Notes: generated by a model from the letters alone, not told the origin. A stretch of 64,000 nucleotides of DNA from Pelodera strongyloides (GCA_036852015.1 JAANDG010000050.1:62001-126000); one strand, 5' to 3'. Positions 21,935 to 35,648 are shown, numbered from the stretch's first letter. Made by a program: numbers and translations.

Positions 21935-24900
21935 ATGTCAAATGGAACTGTCCGGGTTGGTGAAACATTCTTGGCATTTCTAGTTCTACAAAATAATATG
22001 TTTTGTTTCTATTCGGGAGTACACTTGAATTTACGGTACTTTACGTGCCGCAGTGGGGTCAAAAAAATTTTTTCCTTAAAAACATCCTATAATATGTAAT
22101 TGGCCATGCTGATTCCGAAAAAGTAGGTCACTTAGCGCCTAAGGGCTTCTTTAGGCCGTTAGCGCCTCTAAAAACATTTTTGCTAAAAAGTTCCTCTTAT
22201 ATGTAATTGGCACTTCTAGTTCCGAAAAAGTAGGCTGTTTGATACCCAGGACCCTCTAGAGGCCATTTACACTAAATCAGTTAAGAAGTTAACGGCAGTA
22301 TGCATTTGCCGATTTGCCCAATTTTCTGGTTGCCTAAGCTGAACTTTGAGGCCGCGCCGGAGGTGGTTTGCGAAATTCTCTCTATGTATGATATGTTTCT
22401 GCTGTTTCGCGTACCGCCGTCGAGCTTCTCATGCCTATATTCTAATCGGAAGGTGGTTCAGCCATGATCCCTGAAAATCTATGCAATATTGCAATTCCGG
22501 CGGTGGCTCGCCGGGCTCTTACTTTTAGCGAAAGGAATAACCTAGCATACGTATGTAAACAACTTTTAGAATTTCTGTTTCGAAAGTAAGTTATTAGCAT
22601 ACGAAAAATACAATAAAAGGACGCAAGCTGGGTACAGAAACAGTCCACCGTGAACCGAGTGTCAGTTCAGTTGAGAGCGGATGGAGTCCACATGAGCTTC
22701 CAGCAGCCTCTAGACGGTCCTGGGTGTCAAATAGCCTACTTTTTCGGAACTAGAAGTGTCAATTACATATAATAGGAACTTTTTAGCCAAAAAAAAAATT
22801 TGCAAAAAAAAATATATTAGAGGCGCTAACGGCCTAAAGAAGCCCTTAGGTGCTAAGTGACCTACTTTTTCGGAATCAACATGGCCAATTACATATTATA
22901 GGAAGTTTGTAAGGAAAAACTTTTTTTGACCCCACTGCGGCACGTAAAGTACAATAGTACCGAATTTACTTATCCCGCTTTAGGTTTACGTCGGACTTGC
23001 AATCGTCCTGTCCTTCTTAACGTTCGGCTTTTCTGGAGTATTAACCATATGCACATGCATTTTGTGCTGTGTAGTAGGGTAAGTATCTAGTATCTATATA
23101 CTTGGTTTAAATGTTTGCTGCTACAGTGCTAATCTAGTTTCCACTTCTGTGCTCTTCTTATTTGTTTTAATATCAGTAAACAGTAAGAAGGTTGGTTTAA
23201 ATGGTTTATTTACGTTTAGGTTCGTGGTCGTCATATATACACGCGGACTAGCGAAGGCAAAGGAGCTATCTTCTGAGTTCGATAAAATTACTGAAGAGTT
23301 CAAATTCCCTCCTGGATGTGCTGAATTCCTACGGAATCGCAGCCGTTTCTCTGATAAGTCACAATATGACGAGGTCACGTCGATGACGCAGTCTGCGTCA
23401 ATGGACATCATTTTGGAACAGGTAATCATATTTTAAAGCTTTGTAACATCCGCTTTTTGAAGCATATTTCGGACGCTGTATTCCCATGTAGCGTATGCAA
23501 ATAACTGGATAACTGCGCACTTTTTTCTTCTAATTATAATTTGCACGCAATATAGGAATGATATGTCCAACGTACGTATGTTTCCAACATTCCTTTTTAA
23601 TGGCGCACATTTCTCAACCCATATTTGATTCCTTTCAGATACTCGGTTACGTTATGCGCGACTATGTTGACTCATGGTACCGTCAATTGACTAGTGATGA
23701 ATTATTCCGCGAAAGTCTCAAGCGATCGTCACGCAGGACAATTGCTTCTTTCTCGCAATGGTGAGAGTGTGAGAGACAATTTCAATCTTGTATCATATCT
23801 TTATACTTTATGATTCAGTACTGCCTCTTAGTCTTAAGGTACAAAGTTATCAATAAATCTTTATTTTAGCGTTCGAAAGGTAGACTGGGTTCCCTTTATC
23901 ACTCGTCATTGCGTGGACGATTTTGCCTCACACTTGAGACTGTTTCGGATGGCTTCCGAACGTGTGGCTTATAATAAACAGAAGGTTTGACTTATTTTAC
24001 TTCCTTTCTTGCATATAGTACATTATAAACAAGCCTCTTTCGTTTCTGGTTGGGTTCTCACTTTTTGGTGTGGTGATGCTAAAACTTTTAGGGCACGGAC
24101 AGCCATGATAACCTGGAGAGTATTTTCTTTGATCTGGAACTCGAAATGGAAAAGTCTTTATGCCGGGATCTCTTGTCGACAACTCCTCATTATGAAAATG
24201 GTGAGTTGAATGTTTATTTATTTTATTTCATTATTTGTAGTTTGTATATGTGCTAATTGGATCAGGAAATAGCCCCGCCCGTTAAGGCGCGTTCGAAATG
24301 GGCGAAAACGGAAAAAACACGCTACTTTTCCGTGTAGAGAGTGTGCAAAAGTTAGAGACGCAGACCCGCGTTTTTCCCTTTTCCGCCCATCTCGAACGCG
24401 CCCTTAGGTCATCCCATCGTGCACTTGACATCAACCTGGTAGTTTTGCGGAATTGCATGTTTCCGTTTTCGCCTCTTTCGTCATTCTGCTTTATATCAGT
24501 GAATTCACATTATATATGATTTAGCCTATCTCCATGATCTTGTGGATATTATCCTCTATCTGGTGATGCCGGCAGAAGACTTTAGATGTCGACCACTCAG
24601 GTTTCTCATCCGGGAGGTAAGTTGTTTCGTTGTTTGGTTTTGAATTGTTTAAATATCTAATTGCTTAATTGTTGGCTCCTCATGAAATGAACGCACATGC
24701 ACACATATAGTTTACATCACCACAAATCTGCAGAAAAGGTCTTCGATATGGTCGTGCGTTACATAAACAGTAATGCGACTACTGGATAATATTATATTTA
24801 TGATTTTTCCGTAAATATTACGATTTCGTTGTATTTTAGGTGATCGTAAAAAGGCTCATTGTCCCCGTATTGGATCATTTTGCGGATCCGGAAAATTTAA

Positions 24901-27900
24901 ATCAGTTACTTGTTTGGCTGGTAAGTTCTTTACCTTTATTTTAAATTTGAGCATGTTTTGTTTCAGTTCCATTAATGTGGTGTTACCTTACGTGATAGCC
25001 TGGTCTAGAATAAGAAAATACGCTAACGTTATCTTTTCATTTTAATTCCTTTGTTTACTGAAAAAAGTGCACAAATGTACGCATGTTTCACAAGTTGCTC
25101 TAATACCGCGCTTCACTGCAAAAAGTGCTGTCACAAATACACACACAAGACTCTCTATAATAGCACTTACATTACATCACAGTTCAGCATTCACTCAAAA
25201 TTAAAAAAAAAACCACGTGGTTACGGTATATTTTGGAAAAATAATAAGATTTATTATCTGTCCAATAGATGCTCGTAATATAATAATCGTGTATATGTTT
25301 TCAGCTGAGTGAAGTTGCTCCTCGACCCGAGGATTTTGTCCTTTCTGTGGAACATAGTCAGAGTCTTCGTGAAATGGAGTCAGTTATGCGAGCACTGAGG
25401 GAAGAAATGGCACATTTGAGGAGCAAGGACGCCGGAGGAGAGCAAGGTGAACCTTTTTATGGAGTTTGGTAGATTAACAGTTGATCAACTCGGGAGCGTA
25501 AGCTTGAGACGTACATTTATTAAGCTGTTTTCCGGTTATAGAGAGCTTGGCAGCTTGTTTTTAATCCAAAGTTGGCGCACGCGTGTATATTTGTTTAAAT
25601 TTCGGGTGTGTTTTTAAAGCGAAATTGAAAAATACTGGCTGGTTCTTGAAACGCATAGAGTACATCAGCATTATTATGCAAATAAACATAAATTAGAATA
25701 AAGAAATCGAGCTAAATTCGAGCAAATTATCATAAATACGTAGGAATTCATTGTCCGCGATGCGTTTCAAAAACCGACCAGTATTTCGCTTTAAACACAG
25801 GCATTTGTTCTGGGATGTTTTGTGAGGCAATGGTTTGTTTATTAGTTTGTTTATTAGTCTTATTTATTAGCCCGTATTCTCGCGTCACTGGTAGGCCTCC
25901 CTATTGGGAATGACCTACCAGTGGGAGAAAAACACGCGATTCCGGTGTACTGGTAGGAGGCGCGTCGCGTGTCGCGGTTTCCCAATTGGTATTGGATTGG
26001 GAGGGCTGTTGCATGCATTAGGCCTACCAGAGGAGATTACCACTACCAGAGCCTACCATTGGCAAGCCTCTCCCATTTCCAATCTGGTAGACCTATCAGA
26101 GGAGATTGGGAAAGGCCTACCAAAATGCCTTTCCCAAAGTGGCGCGAGAATACGGGCTATTGTCAGGCGACTTTGTGAAACAACAACTTGCCAGCCTGGA
26201 GTACCTGGAACTGACAGTGAAGAGAAAATTGATTCGCCTTTCGGATGAAGCTGTCGAGAATGGGAATGATGCGGTCAGTTGTAGTACTATACACTTTTTG
26301 AATATTCTCTCATCACGATCAAATCATTTAGTAAGGTACGTAAGGTACCAGTCGGAAGTCAGAGTCTATTAACGAGGATGTGATAGTGATTTACTTCGGC
26401 ACTTCAAACTTCGTTTTTGATGATAGTCGCCGTCGAGATCGAAAAGTCACTGACTTTTTAAACATGTACATTATGGTAGTTGGAGTTACTAGTAATTCAC
26501 TGAACTCATGTTGGGGGATTTTAGACCCGTGTTATCGTTAGATAATTACACCATGGTTAATATCGACTGACAGTCTAACGACTGCTTAGTTCTCAGAACT
26601 GTAAGATGACTGCGAATTATTGCTCTTTCCGGTTTCAGAGATGTAGTGCCTCAGCGGAGACTGCGGATGACGGTCTGGTACAACTTCCTATCCATGTTGT
26701 CCTCACGAACTCGGTGGCTGTCTCCTACTTTTGTGATTTTCTGACTTCTGTGGGAGGCCAGAACTATATCGACTGTTATTTGGCTATTGAAGTGAGTATG
26801 TTTTTGTTTTGTTTAGATACACTCTCAGAGATTTCAGAAACAAAACAATAAGACGATCAGTTTTGTGTCATCCTGAACCCTCCCAGGCCTCCCCAGGGAG
26901 CTAAAGAGGGAATGCGTATGCGTAGAGAGTGCGAGAGCAGAAGAGATTCAGAGCGCTCGTGCGCCTATGGAGTGCTCCCTATGTGTTCGCGTTGGTGAAT
27001 AGGGCCTCTGATTGGTGAAAAAACCTTCTGGCAATAAACGGAAGTTCTTGATTGTCTGCATACTAGAGTCTTTTCCTGAGCCTGAAACCTGAAACACAGT
27101 TTGCGTTTCTAATCAGGGCTTCAAAGTAAGTGTGGAACATCAACTACGAAGTCTGGCAATAGGAGAAAGTGACAATTTGGAAGCATATGAGACAATTAAG
27201 GAGGCCGCCAACTTTATGTACCATCAATATTTGTCAGATGAGGTGAGATATTTAGTATATTAACTTGATCTACTCTTATGCACGTGAATCTTCCAGTCTG
27301 TGAAGGAGTGGTCGAAATTTTTATGACATTCATGATCGTGAAATAGACAGTATTAGTGTATTAGTTCTTCCGACTTGTTTTCATTGGATGATTTATTGCT
27401 TGTGACTAATTTGCATATTGAAATTCCATGATATATACTTATGACCCAGAGAGAGATAGAGAGAGAGAGACCGAGAAATTTATTAAGATTGATCGCGCGT
27501 CGTTTCAGGCCATAACCCGTGTCCCCCTCCGTGAGTCGGTGGTTGCCAAGTTTCTGAGCCGAATAAAGACTGACGAACCTTCTGATTCGTGGTTCGAACA
27601 GATACAGGAAGAGGTTGGAATATATTTTTACATTTTATTTAATTGCTTCTTCATTTTCTTGTTTTGGATCGTAGTTGCTTTTGTTGGACGTGATTTGAGT
27701 TTTCTCTTGAATCGGGATTATGTTAGTTCTATGTGCTTTGGTGGGCATGGGCCGATGATTGTGATGTGATTACAATAATTGGCTTTTAGATTTCGGATGT
27801 TCTGAGGACCGATCAGAATTTCTATCCCAGTTTCAAAAAGGATCCCTTGTATGAGAAGATGTTACAGGAATTGGGCATTATAGGTTGGTTTTATTTTGTC

Positions 27901-30900
27901 TTTAACACTTTTCTAGAAAATCCTTGTTTCGTCTCTTTAGTTTGTATACTCTATACTCTGTGATATTGTATCTTGTTTCTTGTTCCTAGTGTACAGGAGG
28001 TGGGATGTGCGAATTTTTGAAGTATTGAATCATGTGGTAAGGAAGAAAAAAGTTATTATGTTTACGTTTGCTATACAATAAAGTTACTAGTAATATATCA
28101 TTTTGTATTCACGAATTGGTGTTCTTGTTCTCTTCTCTCCACTCTCCTGCCAATTGGGCTATTAGGCAGGGGTTTGTCAAAGATTTTGTCTGTGTGTAAA
28201 CAATGTCACGTATTCCATTGTGATGATCGTCCGTTGTACGCGAGCCTGAGCCCTGAGCCTAAGCCCTAAGCCTGAGTCTGTTGTTTAGTGTTGATATCTC
28301 TTGCTTATTGTAGGAGATGAAGACCGTCCCGAAAGCCAAGCCAGTGATTCGAGTTCGGTTCGCAGTGCAACAAGTGATGCCAGTCTATCCAAGTCGAATG
28401 TAGCCCCAGAAATGGTATGTACTTCTTTTCTTTCATAAATTTGCATGCCTAGTTTTCATTTTATACCAGTCGGAGAAGAGCCCGTAGGGCTCTTCGAACG
28501 GCTGGTATTTTATATGAGTGTTCCGTGAGCCCGTCTCACATTTGTTCTTGGAGCCATATCTTTTCTAGTACTGTATTTTTATACTTTCAGATTCTGGAAG
28601 AACACCCGGTAGAATCGACTGATCCTCCAGATAGTGAACCGGTTACGGTAGCAATTGTGGAGACTTTGGGAATTGGTGGGATTTTATGTGAACACATGAG
28701 TTTGAGTAGTTTTTTTGTAGTTTGTAGTGCCTTACCCCTTACCTGTTTAATGTTTAGTTAATGAACGATCTCATTTTGTTCAGGACAGCAAGGAAAGCAA
28801 TCGTTTGCTTTGTACAATGTGCGAGTTTCACGGAGTATAGCCGGAAGAAAGGTTGGAAATTTGGAAATTGTTTATTGTTGCAGTTTATTATTTTTAACGA
28901 AAATTCTTCTAAAAGGTAAAAGTAAGAAAGCATCAAGGGATATCATATTTATTGGTTGTACGTTGAGGGAACTGGAACTACAAGGGCTAGGCATTTATGT
29001 AGCTTATATTTTATTTATTTATGGGATTTGATATGATCTGTTTATAGGTGAGCGGTTGGAACGTGTTGAGACGCTATTCGGATTTTCACACCTTGCACAA
29101 TTTGATTTGTCAAAGGGTTGGTTTTTTAAATTATTAAAATTAGCATATCGCCACGGCCATGTGGAGTTCATAAGGCCATATGTTAGTTCGTGTTCTTCGT
29201 ACATCATACTTCTTTTCATGCAGTGCTTCACTGTGCGCAAGCTTATGATGGTGATGTTGGTTGATTTCAACTTTTTAGAATTTGTTTTCCCTTCCCTATT
29301 TCCCACTGTTTCTTCAGTAGGATATTTTTTTACAATTTTACTTCCTTTAGTCTCGTTTACTTATAATTAGTTGAATTTTTGTGGAAGCTTTGTCTAAACA
29401 TCGTAATTTGAAAGAATATTTTTCAGTACCCCAAGTTGGCGAGTGTGAGTTTCCCGGGAAAGAAAACATTTAACAATTTGGACGCCCATTTCTTGGAGAA
29501 GCGCACGGCAGCACTGAATTCTTATCTAGAGGTTTGTAGTTTGTATCCTCTTTTCTGTGTGTTTTACATGCTTGGGCTTGCGTTGGAATATTGTATGGTC
29601 AAATGAAATATGAAACAGTGAATATATGAAGTTAACCAATATCTATCTGCTGTGAAGTTTTATTGCACGAGAGGCGAGGTGGGACGTATGTTCTGAATAG
29701 GTTTTTGTAGGTGTAGGTAAGTTATGAAAGCGTTTACGGTTTATGTCGTATCTTCGCAATGGTATGGCTTGTTAGTCTTTGTTTTAGCCAGATTTGTAGT
29801 ATTGTTAAGCAATTATATTACTTATATATAATTAATACTTTGAATAGATCGATCAGGATTGATTTATCGTTCTGTTGACTGTTGACCTTCCCCAGATAAT
29901 CCCCAGATAACAACTGCTGATTAATTATATCAACTTGTTTACTCCGAACCCAATTTTATACACTGACAGTTGCTACTTGTTTGTCGTTCTCCAGAACACG
30001 GATGTTAACCTATGTAATACTGGGCGTAACAACCGTTCGCCCACTAGAACACCTACGCAAACAAGTAGGGTTTATAAGAACCAAGGTACTGCTGCTTTAG
30101 TTTCTGATTTAGTCTTAGACATTCTGATAGAGTTCGATCTTATATCGACTCTTTATTTTTAGTTTTGTTTAAACGGATAGTTCATGTTAAGAGTTAAGGT
30201 TTATCTTTATCACACGGATAGTTCATGTTAAGATAACCCAATTGATGTTAAGCAATTATATTACTTATATATAATTAATACTTTGAATAGATCGATCAGG
30301 ATTGATTTATCGTTCTGTTGACTGTTGACCTTCCCCAGATAATCCCCAGATAACAACTGCTGATTAATTATATCAACTTGTTTACTCCGAACCCAATTTT
30401 ATACACTGACAGTTGCTACTTGTTTGTCGTTCTCCAGAACACGGATGTTAACCTATGTAATACTGGGCGTAACAACCGTTCGCCCACTAGAACACCTACG
30501 CAAACAAGTAGGGTTTATAAGAACCAAGGTACTGCTGCTTTAGTTTCTGATTTAGTCTTAGACATTCTGATAGAGTTCGATCTTATATCGACCCTTTATA
30601 TTTAGTTTTGTTTTTTAACGGATACGTGTTAAGAATTAAAGTTTATCTTTATCACACGGATAGTTCGTGTTAAGATAATCCAATTGGAGTAAAAGTATTA
30701 TTTTGATTATACGGATAGTTATAAATTAGCAATCCCATTTGTTTTAATATTAAATAGTTCGTGTTAAGAATTAAAATTTATCTTTATCACACGGATAGTT
30801 TTAAATTAGCAATTCCATTTTTTTTTAATATTAAATTGATTAATATTTAGTTTTAAATATTTTTCTTCTAATAAATTTTTATTAATTTTCAGTATAGAGA

Positions 30901-33900
30901 AAAAAAGGCAACATTTTTTTGAAAATTAATTTTACCCGTATTTTCAGTGCGTCCTCAGCCCTTCAGTTCTCAGGCACTATGCGGGACTAGATAAGATTCT
31001 CTTTGATTTTCTCAGTCAGAAGGAATATACTGGAACGAGGGAACCTTTGTCAAAGAAGGTAAAAAATTTATTGACTAACTCCCACGGCTTTATTTTCTGA
31101 TTTGTTGTGGTATTGAAACATTGTATATGAGAAGTTGGTCAGTGGTATGTATTTAGCCATGTTTTTTTGTATTTTTCGTTGTTGGCTTGTTTTATTTTTT
31201 GTGGGTGTTTTGTGTGCGTGTGTGTGTGTGTGTGGGTGTGTGTGCATGGGCGGGTGTATGTAGAAAGAGGGGGACGAAGGCGTTTAGTTTGTTAGACGAG
31301 GCCCTGCCTTGTAGTTTGTGTTTGTTAATTTTTGTGGTTACTGTTCCTTGTGTTCCGTTATCTCATTGTTTGATCTCTCAGATGATGTCGGCCATGTGGG
31401 ACCCGATTGGGCGTGGTATGAAAGCGTTGGGAAGTGCGGTGACTTCTGTACCTGACCAGGTAGAGTGAATAATAATAAATATACAATTACGTTGTTCTGT
31501 TGTTTAAAGCGAAATACCGACTGGTTTTTGAAACGCATCGTACACCAGCATTTTTATGCTTCTTATGCAAATGACCATAAATTAGAATAAAACAATCGAG
31601 CTAAATGCGAGTAAATTAGCATAAATACGTAACAATTCAGTTGTCCACGGTGCGTTTCAAAAACCGGCTGCTATTTCGCTTTAATCAAACAACTTTTTTT
31701 CCTTCAGTAATGCTAATATTTTGTATGCTTCTTTGCATATGATTGTGTACACAAATGAGGAAGCATATCGAGCGGTATAGCTGTCTTTATTTGATAATGT
31801 ACTTCTTTTGCGTGGGTACTGTACAAATCTTCTTGTTACTTTAGTGATTAGTGTTATTCCCTTTAGGTTGTGGGTGGTGTGGCCAAAGTTGGAGATGGAA
31901 TCGGGAAAGCTGCCAAGGCTGTGATCAGGGTAAGTTCCTTTGGTTGATTTTTAGAAGCGCCTCCCATTTGTGAGTCATTCTAGTATATCAATATCATGCT
32001 TCACGATGAAAGTTTAATAATAGGATAGATTTTCTGAGAATTGTCCGCACTGTGTACAGTGTACAGAACGGGTAAGCTAGTTTGTATCTATTCCATGAAC
32101 TCGTCGTGTATGCATAAGGTTTTCTTGAGCTGAACTGAGCTCTTTGACATATAAAAGGGGAAACAAATTGGGAAGATATAAGTGAATAAATTCAACAAAC
32201 TAACGTGAATATACCATACATAATACGGTAACCCAATGTAAAGTTTCCTTCAGACGCCCTCAAATGGTCAGTTTCGTATTCCGCCCGCTCTAGAAACGGA
32301 TCGCGTTGCGGCTGGAATTACTGGCGAGGTTAGTTTGTAATTATTAGTTTGCTTTTTTTTTCATTGTATTTATTTTATTTGCTGTTGAATCATGAGGTTT
32401 TATTTGGTGTTAGCTTGAACTTTGTTTGGACGTCGGACCATTTTCGACTTTAAATGAAATTTGTTGTATCCTTGACTTATCAGAATGCTTCAGAATGTTA
32501 ATGTATATATGTTTTGGGTTTTATCAACTAATTTCTTGCGTTTAGGACACCAACGAGAACATTCCACTTCGCGTTATTGTGCTTTTTGTTGACGAGGTGG
32601 GACACTAACGATTTAGATATATTTTTATTATTACTTCATTTTATTCTATTGTTTGTCATTTATTCTTATGGAATTCTTAGGGATGCTTTGAGTTACCCCA
32701 TTGAACGTAGTTTACGTAGTAGCCTTTCCCGAGTTAATTTCTTATTATTCAGAATCAAAAATCATTCGTATAGAGTGAAAGAGTGTGAGAATTTGGAGGT
32801 TTATTTGGCTGTTTGGCTTTTTGGTGATTACGGTATTATTTCGTAGATAGTCATCCTTACCGTAGGTATCTACCGTAGCGTAGGTATCTAACAGTGACCT
32901 TTATGCCCTGTTTAGGTATTCGGTGTCCGTGCCCGTAATGCTTGGTTCCGTCGTCAGTTGGTGGCGCTTCTCCGTCAGATAGTGACTCCTCTCGGCACAT
33001 CGATCAATAAACGAATTATCGATCTGGTGAATTGGTTGACCAGTGATCAACAGGTCACCCTGTATCTGACCGCGCTGAGGTGTGTTTATCAGTTTATCTT
33101 TGACTTTTTCACTTTTGATTTAGTTTTGTTTGCGTCTTTTACTGTTAGGTCGTTGGGCTTTCGGTTGGTTACCTGAGTGAAAGTAACCCTCCCTCTCCGA
33201 AATTCCGAAAGAGTCCTTGCTTTAATCATTTTATTATCTTAGATGTTGTCACGCAGTTAGCGATTAGGTCCTAAAGCGATTAGCAATTAGCTCCTAATAC
33301 CATTACTGACAACTTTCAGGGACTCGGTTTGGCCGGATGGGCAATTGGCCGGCGAACCAGTGCAGCGATCGGAGGAGTTTCATGAGAGAACCCGGGTTCT
33401 ATCCAGGGCACTGATGTTGTCAGCATTACCTGATGAGTTACGGTAGGTTGTTGTTGATTTGAGTGTTGTTTGATTCTAAAAATTTTGTTAATTTGGTTTA
33501 TATCATCCCCTATTCAAGATTTTTGAGTTTGTAGTATCTATTGTTCTACTTGGCTTGTTGTACTCACTGTTACTGTAACTGATATTTTCAACTTAATATC
33601 AGCTTAGCCTGTTTCTAAGTTTAAAATGTCTGTTTTTTATATACTTATCCTTTATCTACCGTACCTTTTACTATTACTATTCTCTTTTGATAATTACCAA
33701 AGGGAAAAGGGGTTTTATGTGTAGAGTTCGTTTATTCCTCTCTCTGGGTTTTTATTCACTAAGCATGTTTGCAGGTTGATTCTGGGCCAAGAGACCACGT
33801 ACCAGGGCATCGCAACAATATCCGACGCACTGCAGAATAAACATCTCAATCGAAGATTACTGTATGTTTTGCTGGAACGTCTACTGATCACTATCTTCCC

Positions 33901-33967
33901 GAATAACAGATTTGAAAAGATTTTCTCCCAATTACATTCGAAGAGCCCAAGGTCGAAGAGGGTGTGA
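21935..33967 (+). CDS. snx-13: Sorting nexin 13 (PXA-RGS-PX-nexin C)
   Basis: Twenty-seven exons join in phase to 949 aa, close to human SNX13: 21935-21955, 22984-23078, 23220-23421, 23639-23760, 23870-23984, 24092-24200, 24525-24616, 24840-24920, 25305-25446, 26167-26273, 26639-26791, 27117-27242, 27509-27613, 27790-27883, 28314-28414, 28591-28675, 28784-28851, 29048-29116, 29427-29531, 30948-31058, 31382-31459, 31867-31929, 32254-32328, 32546-32596, 32916-33079, 33320-33442, 33775-33967. An N-terminal hydrophobic hairpin (about 8-45) anchors it in the membrane. PXA follows (about 80-280; LEMEKSLCRDLL), then an RGS domain (370-510; FCDFLTSVGGQNYIDCYLAI, NFYPSF). Next come a PX domain (588-700; RRYSDFHTLHNLI, FPGKKTFNNLDAHFLEKR) and a C-terminal nexin domain (PDGQLAGEP, ILGQETT, LLYVLLERLL). 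Family role: endosomal trafficking and tethering. The seven-codon first exon is tentative. Confidence 0.93.
22035..22961. mobile_element. 927-bp long-inverted-repeat element with 8-bp target duplication
   Basis: GAATTTAC flanks both sides (22027-22034 and 22962-22969). The ends are GGTACTTTACGTGCCGCAGT and its inverse, with 8 extra bases (AATAGTAC) inside the right terminus. Arms of about 250 bp share CCGAAAAAGTAGG, TTAGCGCCTAAG and similar blocks. It sits in SNX13 intron 1. No transposase is visible. Confidence 0.82.
24283..24406. mobile_element. Small inverted-repeat element (TAAGGCGCGTTCG)
   Basis: Left end TAAGGCGCGTTCGAAATGGG, right end CCCATCTCGAACGCGCCCTTA, in a SNX13 intron. Related termini occur at 50397-50625 and 60425-60700. 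Confidence 0.8.
25614..25794. mobile_element. AGCGAAATACC family element in SNX13 intron
   Basis: TTAA-flanked, left end AGCGAAATTGAAAAATACTG (a small insertion in the usual terminus), right end CCGACCAGTATTTCGCT then TTAA. About 181 bp. Confidence 0.88.
25869..26158. mobile_element. 290-bp AGCCCGTATTCTCGCG element, copy 2
   Basis: The same 290-bp length and termini as the element at 11856-12145, with scattered substitutions. It ends 8 bp before SNX13 exon 26167-26273, so the native acceptor is reduced to ATTGTCAG immediately after the element. Confidence 0.9.
26865..27007. repeat. Second copy of the 4690-type repeat
   Basis: An inverted relative of 4690-4815 that shares GTAGAGAGTGCGAGAGC and GGTGAAT...GGCCTC landmarks. 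It sits in the SNX13 intron between exons 26639-26791 and 27117-27242. Confidence 0.55.
28240..28280. repeat. Degenerate interstitial TTAGGC-type telomere repeat
   Basis: Seven or so diverged units of GCCTAA/GCCTGA (GAGCCTAAGCCCTAAGCCTG), the complement of the nematode telomere unit TTAGGC, inside a SNX13 intron. Confidence 0.6.
29803..30688. repeat. 443-bp tandem duplication in SNX13 intron
   Basis: Copies 29803-30245 and 30246-30688 are almost identical over their length; both begin TGTTAAGCAATTATATTACT. Shorter decayed units (CACACGGATAGTT) continue to about 30800. The high identity suggests a recent event. Confidence 0.95.
31504..31684. mobile_element. AGCGAAATACC family element in SNX13 intron
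   Basis: TTAA at both ends; AGCGAAATACCGACTGG at the left and CCGGCTGCTATTTCGCT at the right, 181 bp. It begins 45 bp after the donor of exon 31382-31459. Confidence 0.9.
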
Positions 33968-34619
33968 AGAGGTACTGGGTACGGTAGCCTGTAGGTACTG
34001 TAGAATTTGATTACGGTAGTTGGTGTTTCTTAGAGAGTATAGTGATTAATGTCAGTGCTAACTACGGTATGAGATAAGGAGGTTGATTACTTTGAGCTAG
34101 ATACTCGTTGTGAGCATACTTACGTGATACGGATAGATAAGGTCGAGCTTGGCTGTTTTGGGGCTTGGAACATAGGAGTTACAAGTTACAACTGAAAACA
34201 TTGTTTACTAGTTTGTGTGTGTTAGTTTTTTACATTCGTGTTATTAGTACTTAGCATGAGAAGTACTTATGCATTAATTGTAAGGTACAAGATTGTAGGT
34301 AGTAGATCAGTATTTTGGCGACCTGTGGTAGTTTTTTATTATCGATAATAATTTGCATAATAAGGCTTAAGGAATTCCCTCAGGCCCTTTGTGGGTGAAA
34401 GGACTGTCTGATATATGTGTGCTGAAGTTTCTGTGTGCCAATCCGCTTTGTTGTTTATTTTTTACGTGTTGGCTGTAACCAAAATAGGTTTGTGATTTGC
34501 TTCTCTACGATCTCTTTTACAGTAATCTGTGGTATTATTGAGTGATTTTGTATTTTTATGACTTTGGCTAACTTTTGAAAATTCACATGTTTCATTGGTG
34601 CTATATTACTCTCGGTGCG

Positions 34620-34800
34620 TTAAAGCGAAATACCGGTCGGTTTTTGAAACGCATCGTGGACAACTGACTGCTTACGTATTTATGCTAATTTGCTCGAATT
34701 TAGCTCGTTTTTTATTCTAATTTATGTTTATTTGCATATGCTGAGTAATAATACTGGTCTACTCGATGCGTTTCAACAACCGTCTTGTATTTCGCTTTAA
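34620..34800. mobile_element. AGCGAAATACC family element
   Basis: TTAA flanks; AGCGAAATACCGGTCGG left, CCGTCTTGTATTTCGCT right, 181 bp. Intergenic. Confidence 0.9.
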
Positions 34801-35080
34801 AGGAGTCAGTATAAAGATGTAGGTGTCGTTAGTCGTTGTGTAGAGTTGACATTCGAATAAACGAACGTGATTTAAATTAATTTTTAATTAAATTGATCAA
34901 TTCGATAAGTTCAACCTGTGCTGCACTCATCGGCGAGGAGAAAAGCACCAGAAGTAGTCCGGGGTTATATACAATTTTTTAGATTGTGTATATCCTTTGA
35001 AACTCCTAATGAGCGTATCGTTTTTTGCTTGTGACTTATGTCCATTGAAAGAAGTTGCTTTTTCGATTCTTGATTGTTCT

Positions 35081-35226
35081 TTAAAGCGAAATGCGATAAG
35101 CAAATCCTATGTATCCTATGCTAATTTTGTACGATCGTCCACGGCAATCGTACAAAATAAGCATAGGATACCTAGGATTTGCTTATCATATGCAAATTTT
35201 CTAAAGAGGCTAGCATTTCGCTTTAA
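35081..35226. mobile_element. TTAA-flanked palindrome, copy 2
   Basis: Same family as 13505-13675. The left arm has lost about 25 bp (CTAGCC...GCATAT) while the right arm keeps it, showing an internal deletion after duplication. Confidence 0.88.
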
Positions 35227-35648
35227 TACTCGCTTTCTCTATCTGTACATTTTACGAGCTTTTTCATTTTACTAATAAACTTTTTTTTATTGAATTTGTG
35301 TAACTTTGTAATAAAGACGTGGAGCCCAGTTTAGCGGGGATATCTGGGTTTCAACTACTTTATAGTAGTGTAGTCGGTAGAGGTGGATGTTGGTTAGTTA
35401 GTTAGTGTCTCCCATAGATTTACGCATTTCGTAATAATAATTTTGAACTCTATCCCGTACCGGAGTAGAGTATGGCATGAGTGGGCAGGTGCGTACTAGC
35501 AGCGCTTTCTATTCTTAAAATTAAGATGACTAGTTGTACCGTAAACCATATTGTAGTATCGGACTTACCTTACGACTTACGACTTTCGACTAGACATACC
35601 GTAGTCTTTGTTGTAGTATCAGACTTGGACTACTGTAGGCATTTACAG

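Larger units (their letters stand above)
33968..35648. other. Region between SNX13 and FN3K-like gene
   Basis: About 1.7 kb with no further coding exon seen. It holds two small elements (listed separately) and AT-rich sequence, presumably the SNX13 3' region and the promoter of the kinase gene. Confidence 0.6.

Noticed and set aside
27989..28037. Extra SNX13 exon (VYRRWDVRIFEVLNHV) with AG and GT borders
   Set aside because: Including it would shift the frame of the next exon (28314) into an early stop, while exons 27883 and 28314 join in phase without it.
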